Shown: positions 37,473 through 46,228 of the stretch, in pieces | Position numbering within the stretch: position 1 is the stretch's first letter | How the letters are laid out: each line of letters begins with the position of its first letter | Origin: Streptomyces sp. MNU76 | Lineage (GTDB): Bacteria > Actinomycetota > Actinomycetes > Streptomycetales > Streptomycetaceae | Direction of reading: 5' to 3' | DNA: 64,000 nucleotides | Assembly (NCBI RefSeq): GCF_020982545.1 | Contig: NZ_JAJKLK010000019.1 | Coordinates: 248,001 to 312,000, forward strand | Translations under genes and position numbers: made by a program | Notes under the pieces: generated by a model | Told to the model about the DNA's origin: nothing | Seen by the model: only the letters and a program-made list of their open reading frames with translations | The model's database searches: none

Positions 37473-37912
37473 AAGACGAGTTGCAGCCCGCCGTCCCGAG
37501 GGGCTACGAGATCTCCGACGATCCCGGACGCATCGACGTCGGACGGGTCCACCACTGGCTGTCCACCGACGCGTACTGGGCCCTCGGCCGCAGCCGCGAG
37601 AAGCAGGAGAGCGCGATCCGTGGATCCCGCAACTTCGGTGTGTACGAGGTGGGTTCGCGGGAGCAGGTGGCGTACGCGCGGGTGGTGACCGACGGGGCCA
37701 CCTTCGCCTGGCTCTGCGATGTCTACGTCGCCCCCTCGGTGCGGGGGAACGGGCTCGGCACCGCCCTGGTCGCGGCCGTGCGCGTGCACCTGCGGCCCTC
37801 GGGGCTGCGGCGCCTCCTGCTCGCCACGCACGACGCGCACGGCGTCTACGCGAAGCTCGGGTTCGAGCCGCTCGCCAAGCCCGAGCAGTACATGGCGCTG
37901 CTGTTCGACTGA
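37469..37912 (+). CDS. GNAT family N-acetyltransferase
   Basis: 147 residues with the acetyl-CoA loop VAPSVRGNGLGTALVAAVRVHL and the C-terminal YAKLGFEPLAKPEQYMALLF of the single-domain GNAT group. ATG overlaps the MocR gene stop by 4 bases, so the two are co-translated. Substrate unknown. Confidence 0.9.
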   Translation: MKDELQPAVPRGYEISDDPGRIDVGRVHHWLSTDAYWALGRSREKQESAIRGSRNFGVYEVGSREQVAYARVVTDGATFAWLCDVYVAPSVRGNGLGTALVAAVRVHLRPSGLRRLLLATHDAHGVYAKLGFEPLAKPEQYMALLFD

Positions 37913-38018
37913 GGGTCGGGTGTGCCGGCGGGTGCCCGGAACCCGAGGTGCGGTACCCCGGGTAACTCCTGAGTAACGGCCTCTTGACCTGCGCAGAACC
38001 CCGTTCCACCATCACCGC

Positions 38019-38594
38019 ATGCATCTTCGGGTCACGTTCGTCGCCGCCGCGCGCTGCTCCTCGCTGCTCGCGGAGCGTTTCGAGGACGACCGGCCGCTGG
38101 ACCAGGCCGGCTGGGACGAGGTGCAGCGCGCCGCCCACGAGCTGGTGCCGCTGGCGGCGGCCGAGCTGCGTTACTGCTCGCCCACGCCGCGCAGCCGGGC
38201 CACCGGGGACGCCCTCGGCTACGCGCCGCTGGCCCAGCCCGCACTGCGAGACTGCGACATGGGCCGGTGGCGCGGCTTCACGCTCGGCGAGGCCATGGCG
38301 CGGGAGCCCTCGGCCGTGGACGCCTGGCTCGCCGACCCGCACGCGACCCCGCACGGCGGGGAGTCGCTGGTCGGCTTCATCTCCCGCATAGGCGGCTGGC
38401 TCGAGACCCGGCCGGTGGGCGCGGGTGGCCGGGTCGTCGCGGTGGCCGAGCCGTCCGTGCTGCGCGCCGCCCTGGTCTACGCCCTGAAGGCCCCGCCGTC
38501 GTCGTTCTGGAACATGGACATCCGTCCCCTGTCGACGGTCACGGTCGCGGGCCACGCGGGTCGCTGGAACCTGCGGCTGGGCGCTGCGCAGTGA
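38019..38594 (+). CDS. histidine phosphatase superfamily protein lacking catalytic histidines
   Basis: 191 residues with the overall phosphoglycerate-mutase-like layout (ELRYCSPTPRSRATGDALGY, DCDMGRWRGFTLGEAM, HGGESLVGFISRIGGWLET). The RHG box that carries the phospho-accepting His is instead AARCSS, and the second His box reads VVAVAEPSVLRAAL. It therefore cannot use the normal mechanism and is a pseudo-enzyme or binding protein. Single gene; upstream 37913-38018 shows no riboswitch. Confidence 0.75.
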   Translation: MHLRVTFVAAARCSSLLAERFEDDRPLDQAGWDEVQRAAHELVPLAAAELRYCSPTPRSRATGDALGYAPLAQPALRDCDMGRWRGFTLGEAMAREPSAVDAWLADPHATPHGGESLVGFISRIGGWLETRPVGAGGRVVAVAEPSVLRAALVYALKAPPSSFWNMDIRPLSTVTVAGHAGRWNLRLGAAQ

Positions 38595-38604
38595 CTGGAC
38601 GGGC

Positions 38605-39054
38605 TCAGGCCGGAGGGTCCCGGGTGTAGTCGGTGACCAGCAGTTGGTCCTTCGCGGGGCCGCCCACCCGCCACGTCGTCCGCCAGTGGTCCTCGTCGTA
38701 CACCGCGAACTCGCCCCGGTAGAGGTCGGCGGCGCAGGGGTGTTCCGTCCGCCAGTGGCCCGTGGTCAGATCCAGGTCGTGGAAGGGGCGGCCGTCGGCG
38801 AAGCGGACGTCCGCCGTTCCGGGCGCGGCCCCCGGCAGGAAGCGCAGCGTGCGTTCGGCGGGCCGCGGGACGCCCTGCCAGACGAAGGTTCCGGTCTCCC
38901 GGTGCAGGAGGCCACCGCCGTCCAGTGGGCTGAAAACGGTCGTCCCGGAGAACTCCCCTTCCGCGCCGCTGGCCAGATCCCGCACGGACCGTAGGACCCG
39001 CCACTCTCCTCGGAGATACGCCGACGCGTCGGGAACTGGCAGGAAACCGCTCAT
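38605..39054 (-). CDS. DUF6314 family protein
   Basis: 149 residues (AYLRGEWRVLRSVRDLASGAEGEFSGTTVFSPL, GGLLHRETGTFVWQG, RTTWRVGGPAKDQLLVTDYTRDPP), a small beta-barrel family of unknown role in actinobacteria. GAAGGA is 4 bases before the ATG. Convergent, nearly end to end, with the phosphatase-like gene. Confidence 0.8.
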   Translation of the reverse strand: MSGFLPVPDASAYLRGEWRVLRSVRDLASGAEGEFSGTTVFSPLDGGGLLHRETGTFVWQGVPRPAERTLRFLPGAAPGTADVRFADGRPFHDLDLTTGHWRTEHPCAADLYRGEFAVYDEDHWRTTWRVGGPAKDQLLVTDYTRDPPA

Positions 39055-39094
39055 CCGTCCTTCATTTCCGAGACTTTCGGTGCCGTGCGACCCG

Positions 39095-39162
39095 TTGACG
39101 GTGTCTTGGTCACCTCCCTATCTTGCCGTTCGAAGTGCTGATCATCGTTCAGCACTTCGAAC
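39095..39162 (+). promoter_or_regulatory. promoter and operator palindrome before a GH51 relic
   Basis: TTGACG (39095) and TATCTT (39119) are spaced by 18 bp. They are followed by a perfect 14-bp inverted repeat GTTCGAAGTGCTGA-N7-TCAGCACTTCGAAC (39128-39162). The palindrome just after the predicted start site is a typical repressor position for a sugar-induced gene. Confidence 0.65.
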
Positions 39163-39183
39163 AAACTCCTTCCGTCCAGGTAG

Positions 39184-39579
39184 GTGGCCGCCGCCTCCGT
39201 CCCGGCCCCCGCGCATGCCGAGGACATCACCGACTACGCGATCGGCGTCGACCCCAGGGCCAAGGGCGCGAAGATCGACGACACGATGTACGGCGTCTTC
39301 TTCGAGGACATCAACCGGGCCGCCGACGGCGGTCTGTACGCCGAGCTCGTGCAGAACCGGTCCTTCGAGTACTCGACCGTCGACAACCGCGCCTGCACCC
39401 CCCTCACCTCGTGGGCCGTGGACGGCACCGCGCAGGTCGTGAACGACGCCGGCCGGCTCAACGAGCGCAACCGCAACTACCTCTCCCTGGGCGCCGGTTC
39501 GGCCGTCACCAACGCGGGCTGCAACACCGGCGTCCACGTCGAGGAGGGCAAGAAGTACGACTTCTCGGTACGGGCGGCT
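39184..39579 (+). pseudogene. GH51-type alpha-L-arabinofuranosidase, N-terminal relic
   Basis: The tail of a signal peptide (AAASVPAPAHA) and the first ~125 residues of an exported arabinofuranosidase are readable (DITDYAIGVDPRAKGAKIDDTMYGVFFEDINRAADGGLYAELVQNRSFEYS, GKKYDFSVRA). The signal start is missing and homology stops near 39579; the catalytic barrel is gone. It keeps its own promoter and operator, so the transcript may still be made. A sister enzyme remains at 52088-53881. Confidence 0.75.
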
Positions 39580-39697
39580 GGGAGCGCAAGCGCTCGTACC
39601 AGTGGAAGGACGCGACGCGGAGCCGTCGGCCCACGCGGCGCAGCCGCAGATGACACGTCCCGCGCCCCTGATCGGGCCTGCGGCCCATCGAGGGCGG

Positions 39698-40477
39698 CTA
39701 TGAGCGGCGGCGGGGCTTTCCGGGCTTGCCGCCGCTCCTGGCGTTCCTGCCGCCGGACGAGCCGGCCCGGGGGGTGCGGGCGGTCGGCTTGCCGGTGCCG
39801 GGGCGCTTGGGCTTCTGTTGCGCCTTCTGCTGTGGCTTCTTCTCCTCCGGGGGCTTCGCCCGGCCCCGCGAGCTGTTGACCGTGCGTCCCCGGACGATGC
39901 CGATGAAGTCCTCGACCATGTCGGTGGTCGCGTCCTGGGGCCAGGACAGGGCGACACGGGACTCGGGGGCGTCCGTGACGGGCCGGTAGGTGAGGTCCCT
40001 GCGGTGGTGGAGCCGGGCCAGCGACTGGGGCACGACGAGCAGCCCGATCCCGGCCGCCACCAGCTCGATCGCGTCCGCCGTGGTGGAGGGACGCTCGAAC
40101 GCGGGCTCTCCCGGCGGGCGTTCCCAGTCGAGGGTGTCGTCCAGGGGATGCAGCACGACCTCGTCCGCCAGGTCCTCGGTGGTCACCTCCTCGACCGCCG
40201 CGACGACGTGGTCCTTGGGCACCACGACCACTGTGGTCTCGGTGTAGAGGGGGATCGCGCTGAGGTCGGTGCCGTCCACCGGCAGCCGTACGAAACCGGC
40301 GTCGGCCCCGCCGTCCCGCAGCACACCGAACGCCTCGGCGGCGGACACCTGGAGGAGGGTCAGGGGGATGTCGGGCAACCGCTCGTTCCAGATCCGCACC
40401 CACTTGGCGGGCGTCACCCCCGGGACGTAGGCGAGCCGGAACGAAGGGAGCGAGGAGGGTGCTTCCGAGCCTGTCAC
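39698..40477 (-). CDS. LysR-type substrate-binding domain protein without HTH
   Basis: 259 residues. The body (FRLAYVPGVTPAKWVRIWNERLPDIPLTLLQVSAAEAFGVLRDGGADAGFVRLP) is a LysR effector-binding domain, but the DNA-binding domain is absent. The C-terminus is a highly basic Lys/Arg/Gly/Pro tail (EEKKPQQKAQQKPKRPGTGKP). This type is found paired with DUF5997 genes in Streptomyces, divergent as here. It may bind nucleic acid through its tail. Start is GTG at 40477. Confidence 0.8.
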   Translation of the reverse strand: MTGSEAPSSLPSFRLAYVPGVTPAKWVRIWNERLPDIPLTLLQVSAAEAFGVLRDGGADAGFVRLPVDGTDLSAIPLYTETTVVVVPKDHVVAAVEEVTTEDLADEVVLHPLDDTLDWERPPGEPAFERPSTTADAIELVAAGIGLLVVPQSLARLHHRRDLTYRPVTDAPESRVALSWPQDATTDMVEDFIGIVRGRTVNSSRGRAKPPEEKKPQQKAQQKPKRPGTGKPTARTPRAGSSGGRNARSGGKPGKPRRRS

Positions 40478-40594
40478 GTGACCAGGCTAACGGGCGGCGC
40501 GACGGGCCCGGTCCTCGCCGCCGGGCAGCGGTGCTCCCGGCGCCGAGCAGCGGTGTGGTCGGAGGTCGCGCACGCGCTCGATACCCTTGACCCC

Positions 40595-40996
40595 ATGACG
40601 TCGCACCAGACCACCCAGACCATGAAGCCCGCCACCGCGGCGAAGAAGCTGGGTGTGTACCTCCAGGCCACGCCCGCCGAGTTCCAGGAGGGCGTCGTCT
40701 CGCGCGCCGAGCTGAGCGCGCTCCAGACGAACCCGCCGGCCTGGCTGGAGGAACTGCGCCGCAACGGCCCCCACCCCCGCCCGGTGGTCGCCGAGAAGCT
40801 GGGCGTCTCCATCGCGGGACTGACGCGCGGCGGAGTCACCGAGCCCCTCACCACCGAGCAGATCGAGGCCCTGAAGCAGGACAGCCCCGAGTGGCTGCAG
40901 AAGGAGCGCGCCACCCAGGCCGAGGTCCGCAAGGAGGGCGCCCGCATCAAGAAGCGCAACGCCGAGCGGGCGGCCCAGGCGGACGACCGACGCTAG
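40595..40996 (+). CDS. DUF5997 family protein
   Basis: 133 residues (MKPATAAKKLGVYLQATPAEFQEGVVSRAELSALQTNPPAWLEELRRNGPHPRPVVAEKLGVSIAGLTRGGV), a small helical protein with two HTH-like halves and a basic C-terminal helix. ATG 40595 was used; ATG 40622 is an alternative. Divergent from the LysR-like protein with which it is commonly paired. Function unknown. Confidence 0.83.
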   Translation: MTSHQTTQTMKPATAAKKLGVYLQATPAEFQEGVVSRAELSALQTNPPAWLEELRRNGPHPRPVVAEKLGVSIAGLTRGGVTEPLTTEQIEALKQDSPEWLQKERATQAEVRKEGARIKKRNAERAAQADDRR

Positions 40997-41044
40997 GGTC
41001 GCGACGCGGCGGGCGGACGTGGACTGCCGAGGCACCACAACAGC

Positions 41045-41131
41045 CGCGCGGCGGTGATGCCAGGGGCCGTGTGGCGGTAAGGGGAGGAGCCGTGCGGCGG
41101 TCAAACCAGGCCCCGCGGCGGTCAAACCAGG
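41045..41131. repeat. short imperfect tandem repeats, about 21-bp unit
   Basis: GCGGCGGTCAAACCAGG occurs at 41094 and 41115 exactly 21 bp apart, with two degenerate copies upstream (starting near 41047 and 41071). They lie just before the repeat protein's start and are not coding. Confidence 0.55.
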
Positions 41132-41167
41132 AGCCGCGCGGTGGGAGCCCGGGGCAGGATGCCCCCT

Positions 41168-42702
41168 GTGGATCCTCTCCTGTGCGGGCTCGCCGGCAAT
41201 CCGGCGCTGCCGGTCGCGCTGGTCGACGGGCTGATCGCGCTCGCGGACCCCGACATCGACGACGAACTCGCCCGCCGCGACGACCTGGGCCGGGCCCAGG
41301 CGATCACGCTGGCCGCGCGGGACGAGGCCAACGGTGCGCTGCTGGCGTACGAGGGCCTGCTGACCGCCGCCGACGTCGACCCCACGGCACAGCCACGCGT
41401 CGCCCTCGCCCTGCTGGACGAACGCGCCGGCGACCCCGCGTGGGCCCGCCTCCTCGCCGCGTCCCCGGTCGTCGCACACCGGGAGCGGCTGGCCGCCTGC
41501 CCGGGACTGCCGCCGGACGTGGTGGAGACCCTCGCCGCGGACCCGGACGTAGGGGTCGTCGTGGAGCTGGCCCTGTGGGGCGAGCCGGACGTGGCCGCGC
41601 GGCTCGCCCGGCATCCACACGCCGAGGTCCGCCGCGCGGTGGCGGCCAACGAGGCGACGCCACCGGAGGTGCTGGCCGCCCTCGTCGGCGGCGAGGCGCT
41701 GCCTGTGGCCCGGCACTGCCTGGTCTGCGACCGGGAGGAGCCGCCGTTCGCACACAGCCCGGACTGCCCGCGGCCCGACTGCGAGTTGCGGCCGGGCGCC
41801 TCCTGCGACGGCTCCCACGAGTCCACCGCCCTCGACATCCTGCGGGCGGCCCTGGAGAACCCGGCCACACCGGCGGACGCGGCAGCGGGCTTCGCCGACC
41901 ACCCCTCCATGCTGCTGCGCAGGGCGCTCGCGGCCCGCCCCGGCCTGCCTCCGCAGGCGTACGCGCGGCTGGCCGTGGACCCCACGCCCGGTGTGCGCGC
42001 CTACCTCGCCGCGAACCCCGCGATCGACGACACCCTGATCCGCGCGCTGGCCGACGACAGCTCGCCCGACGTGCGGCGCGCGCTCGCGCACAACCCACGC
42101 GTGCCGCTCGACGTCCTCGCGGACCTGACCGCCACCACCCGGATCGGTGCCACGCCACTGCCACGGATCGCCTCCGCCACGGCCGCCGAAGTCCAGGAGC
42201 TGGCCCGGTCGCCGCACGCCGCCGTACGCGCGCTCCTGGCACGACGGCGTGATCTGCCGGACGGCATTCGTGACGCGCTGGCCGACGATCCCGACGCCAA
42301 GGTGGTCGCGGCCGTCGCCGCGCACCCGGGTCTCACCGAGGCCCGGCTGCACGCCATGGTCGACCGGCACAGCGTCCAGGTCCTCACCGGCACGGCGGCC
42401 AATCCGGACGCCACCCCGGCCGTCCTGGAGCGCGTGGCACGGCACCGGCCGCCGGTGCGGAAGGCGCTGCGCGAGATCGCCCGGCACCCCGGGCGACGAC
42501 CCCCGCGCTCCTGCCCTGCCTGGCGGACGAACGGTTCCGGCCCCTCGCCGCCCGCCACCCGGCGCTCCCGCCGGAGGTGGTCGTCGAGCTGCTCTCCGAC
42601 CCCGCCGCCCCGGTGGCGGAAGCCGCGGCCGCCAACCCGTCCCTGCCGCTCGCCGTGATGGAGGTACTGACCAGGAGGGCGACCGACGGCCAGGCCTCCT
42701 GA
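41168..42702 (+). pseudogene. leucine-rich-repeat-variant/HEAT-like repeat protein, frameshifted near 42490
   Basis: About 510 residues of ~24-residue helical repeats (VVETLAADPDVGVVVELALWGEPDVAARLARHPHAEVRRAVAANEATPPEVLAAL; DDSSPDVRRALAHNPRVPLDVLADL). A zinc-like cysteine cluster follows (CLVCDREEPPFAHSPDCPRPDCELRPGASCDGSH). After EIARHPG the open frame becomes arginine/proline noise. The next frame continues ATTPALLPCLADERFRPLAARHPALPPEVVVELLSDPAAPVAEAAAANPSLPLAVMEVL to a stop at 42702. One missing G in the CCCCGGG run near 42488-42492 explains this. Likely a protein-interaction scaffold. Confidence 0.75.
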
Positions 42703-42771
42703 GAGGGAGGGCCCCGTCAGCGAGGTGCCGGGGTGGCGGGGTGACGGGTCCGGGGCGATCGCGGCCCCGCG

Positions 42772-43512
42772 TCAGGACGGCGCGAGGACGCAGAACTCGT
42801 GGCCCTCCGGGTCGGCCAGGCACGTCCATGGGACCTCGCCCTGACCGACGTCCAGGTCGGTGGCGCCGAGGGCGCGCAGCCGGGCCACCTCGGCCGCCTT
42901 GTCGTCACCGGGGTACGGCAGCAGGTCGAGATGGACACGGTCCGGGACGGGAGCGGTGGCGGGCGTGCGGAGGAACTCCAGGTAGGGGCCGACCCCTTGC
43001 GCGGAGCGCAGCACGGCCTGGTCGTCGGTCGCCTCGTGCACGGCCCAGTCCGTCGCCCCGCCCCAGAACCTGGCCATGGCCCGCGGATGCGCGCAGTCGA
43101 CGACCACCGCGGCGACCGGGCCGGTGTCCCGGTAGACCTCCCGGGGCTCCAGCACACAGAACTCGTTGCCCTCGGGGTCGGCGAGGACGGTCCACGGGAC
43201 GTCGCCCTGGCCCACGTCGACGGGCGTCGCGCCGAGTGCCCGCAGCCGCGCGACCAGCTCCGCCTGGTGCGCCTCGGAAGCGGTGGCGAGATCGAGATGC
43301 GTACGGTTCTTCGTCGCCGTCTTGCCTTCGGGGACGGGAACGACGTCGATGCCGACCGCGACCGGGTGCGGCCAGACCAGACCGCCGGCGGGCCCGACAT
43401 AGGTGGTCACGCCGGGGCTGTAGGCGGTCCAGCCGAGCGCCTCCGCCCAGAACCGTCCGACCGCCCCGGCGTCGAGAGCCTTGATGTTCACTTGAACGGG
43501 GCGCAGCGCCAT
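42772..43512 (-). CDS. VOC family protein with two glyoxalase-like domains
   Basis: 246 residues in two tandem halves, each ending in a near-identical segment (VPWTVLADPEGNEFCVLEPRE; VPWTCLADPEGHEFCVLAPS) and each with the HLDL metal-ligand motif. Resembles glyoxalase-like/bleomycin-resistance-like proteins; actual ligand unknown. Cytoplasmic, monocistronic. Confidence 0.88.
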   Translation of the reverse strand: MALRPVQVNIKALDAGAVGRFWAEALGWTAYSPGVTTYVGPAGGLVWPHPVAVGIDVVPVPEGKTATKNRTHLDLATASEAHQAELVARLRALGATPVDVGQGDVPWTVLADPEGNEFCVLEPREVYRDTGPVAAVVVDCAHPRAMARFWGGATDWAVHEATDDQAVLRSAQGVGPYLEFLRTPATAPVPDRVHLDLLPYPGDDKAAEVARLRALGATDLDVGQGEVPWTCLADPEGHEFCVLAPS

Positions 43513-43700
43513 GCCGGCGATCTTATGCGCCCGCTCTCGTCGATGTGACCGAGATTTCTAGTTGACGCATCCTGGTGGGAGCCGTGCAGGTCAGGTCGAC
43601 TTGGAGAATTCTTGTTGGCACATCCCGAGAGGGATAGTTGGCACCTCAAGGGCATAGATGCTCACTGTGCGTGACTACCGAGGGTGCTGATGTTGGTGAT

Positions 43701-43925
43701 CTAGACAGCACCTGAGTCGATGTCCCGGGCGAGTCGCTGCGCATAGTTGGTGAGAAGTCGGCGAAGGTCCGCGTAGTGACGCAGTGGATCGGGACGGGAG
43801 AACTGGAACCATGTGGCGTACCGTCGTGCGGCCCATCGTTGCTGGATTTCGGTGGGTTGTGCGGCTTCGAGCGGGCGGGGAGCGAAGAGGTGCTCGCCTC
43901 GCGTGACCAACGTCCAGATGAACAC
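43701..43925 (-). CDS. hypothetical protein fragment
   Basis: 74 residues (VFIWTLVTRGEHLFAPRPLEAAQPTEIQQRWAARRYATWFQFSRPDPLRHYADLRRLLTNYAQRL) with good protein composition but no recognised family and no ribosome binding site. It lies immediately left of the IS256 relic in a 470-bp stretch otherwise empty of genes, and may be the tail of an interrupted gene. Confidence 0.35.
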   Translation of the reverse strand: MFIWTLVTRGEHLFAPRPLEAAQPTEIQQRWAARRYATWFQFSRPDPLRHYADLRRLLTNYAQRLARDIDSGAV

Positions 43926-43973
43926 TGAGGCGTTCTGGCGTTTGCGGTCGCCGGTCAGGGTGGATGGCGTCCC

Positions 43974-45083
43974 TTGACGTGGTGTAGCCGATCACGGTTA
44001 GGGAGCACGCGCACCGCGCTTCGCAACGGCCACCGCGACAAGACGATCAGCACCCAGGCCGGCGACCTGGACCTCGCGATCCCCAAGCTGCGGTCGGGGA
44101 GCTTCTTCCCCGCGCTGCTGGAGCGGCGCCGCCGCATCGACCAGGCCCTGTATGCGGTCATCATGGAGGCCTACGTCCACGGCGTTTCCACGCGGTCGGT
44201 CGACGACCTGGTCAAGGCCCTCGGCGCGGACACCGGGATCTCCAAGAGCGAGGTCTCGCGGATCTGCCAGGACCTGGACGGTCAGCTGACCGCGTTCCGT
44301 GCCCGGCCCCTGGACCACGTCCGCTTCCCGTACGTCTATCTGGACGCGACCTACTGCAAGGCGCGGGTCGAGCACCAGATCGTGTCCCGCGCCGTGGTGA
44401 TCGCCACCGGGATCACCGAGGACGGCGGCCGGGAGGTACTGGGTGTAATGGTCGGCGACAGCGAGACCGAGGTGTTCTGGACCGAGTTCCTGCGTCACCT
44501 GCGCGAACGCGGTCTGACCGGGGTCCGGCTCGTCATCGGCGACCACCACCTGGGGTTGGTCGAAGCCATCCGCAAGGTCATGCTCGGGGCCGCCTACCAG
44601 CGCTGCAGGGTTCACTTCCTGCGCAACGTGTTCAGCGCGATCGACAAGGAAGCGGCCGAGATGGCCGCCGCCACGATCCGCACGATCTTCGCCCAGCCCA
44701 CCGCGGATGCGGTCCGCACCCAGCTCGACACCGTCGCCGACATGCTCGGCACACAGTTCCCCGAGGTCAAAGACATGCTGCTGGAGGCGAAGGACGACCT
44801 GACCGCCTTCGCCGCCTTCCCGGAGCGACATTGGAAGAAGATCCAGTCCACCAACCCGCTGGAGCGGATCAACCGCGAGGTCAAGCGCCGCACCGACGTC
44901 GTCCAGGTCTTCCCCAACGACGATGCACTCCTGCGGCTGGTCACCGCCGTGCTCTTCGAACTGCACGACGAATGGATCGCCTTCCCCTGCCGCTACCTGC
45001 CCGAGGGAAGCATGGACCAGCTCTACCCCTCCGAGCGCCCCGAAAGCGCCCCCGCGCTACCCAAGGATCTGTCAGTCCGATTA
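43974..45083 (+). pseudogene. IS256-family (Mutator) transposase, 5'-truncated
   Basis: The Mutator core is complete (RTALRNGHRDKTISTQAGDLDLAIPKLRSGSFFPALLERRRRIDQAL; YVYLDATYCKAR; VIGDHHLGLVEAIRKVM; STNPLERINREVKRRTDVVQVFP), with the DDE residues in the last three. About 100 N-terminal residues are missing. The 3' end reads without a stop into an IS5-type transposase at 45084. Inactive on its own. Confidence 0.85.
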
Positions 45084-45929
45084 GTGATCACCGATGCGAT
45101 GTGGGACCGGATCGAGCCGCTGATGCCGGCCGATCCGACCCGTGGACGACGATGGGCCAACCACCGCCGGACCCTGGAAGCCATCGCGTGGAAGTACCGC
45201 ACCTGCTCACCCTGGCGCGACCTGCCAGAAGAGCTCGGGCCCTTTCAGACCGCCCACAAACGCCTGATCAGGTGGGCAATGGACGGCACATGGGAACGGG
45301 TCCTCGCGGCGGTCCTTGCAGCGGCGGACGCCGATGACGACGTGGGCTGGACCGTCTCGGTGGACTCCACCGTCTGCCGGGCTCACCAGCATTCGGCCGG
45401 AGCCAGGAAAAGGGGGCGCCCCGTCGGTCCGAGCCCGAGGGCCACGCACTCGGACGCTCCCGCGGTGGCTTGAGCACGAAGGTCCACCTGGTCAGTGACA
45501 GCCGGGCACGGCCTCTGTCCCTCCACGTCACCGCGGGCCAGGCCGGTGATGCCCCGGCCTTCGAGGCGGTCATGGCCGGAATCCGGATCCCGCGGAGCGG
45601 ACTCGGCAGGCCAAGAACCCGCCCTGCGGTCGTGCTCGCGGATCGCGCCTACTCTTCCCGTGCGATGCGTCGCCACCTCCGGCGACGCGGCATCCGCGCG
45701 GTCATCCCGCAGCCCGCCGACCAGATCGGCCACCGTCTGCGGCGAGGCCGCGCCGGAGGCCGCCCGCCCGGCTTCGACGCCGAGACATACAAGGAGCGCA
45801 ATACCCGTCGAGCGGTGCATCTCCCGACTCAAGCAGTGGCGCGGCCTCGCAATGCGGACGGACAAGCTCGTCATCGCATACCAGGCCGCACTCCACCTTG
45901 CTGCCCTCTTCATCTGGACCCGGCGCTGA
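45084..45929 (+). pseudogene. IS5-family transposase, frameshifted
   Basis: First part (VITDAMWDRIEPLMPADPTRGRRWANHRRTLEAIAWKYRTCSPWRDLPEELGPFQTAHKRLIRW, then VSVDSTVCRAHQHSAGARK) is in one frame. A slip at the AAAAGGGGG run (about 45408-45416) leads to EGHALGRSRGGLSTKVHLVSDS...LADRAYSS in another, and a second shift near 45808 leads to VERCISRLKQWRGLAMRTDKLVIAYQAALHLAALFIWTRR. The first switch could be programmed -1 frameshifting, as in two-ORF IS5-group elements. The second, an extra C, is decay. Confidence 0.8.
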
Positions 45930-46091
45930 GTCCGAAGGATTCGTCAGGCCAGCGCGTGGACGACGAGCCGGTTCTGATCTCCGTCAAAGATGCTGGCCAG
46001 GACGTTGGCCTCCCGACGGTCCCCATTGAAGAGATTTCGCTGGTCGATGTGCACGGTCAGAAACGTACCCACGATGAGAGTCCACGAACGA

Positions 46092-46126
46092 GAGGAACCC
46101 CAGCCGACGCGCGGCTGGGGTTCCTC
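46092..46126. terminator. perfect 14-bp hairpin downstream of the GH62 gene
   Basis: GAGGAACCCCAGCC/GGCTGGGGTTCCTC with a 7-base loop, about 100 bp past the minus-strand GH62 stop. The rest of 45930-46228 holds no recognisable gene. Confidence 0.75.
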
Positions 46127-46228
46127 AAGGCGGTGAGTATCGGTCAGCAGGTGGAGTCGCCCACGTCGTGGACAGCTCGTCCACGTCGGCGGACCGCACC
46201 CCATCGCGATCACCGTGGATCAGGCGGG

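Noticed and set aside
37913..38018. Cobalamin riboswitch before the phosphatase-like gene (such genes can accompany cobalt transporters)
   Set aside because: Only 106 bp, no B12-box sequence, and no transporter genes present.
38477..39004. Long minus-strand frame overlapping the phosphatase-like and DUF6314 genes
   Set aside because: Contains no family motif and conflicts with two better supported genes.
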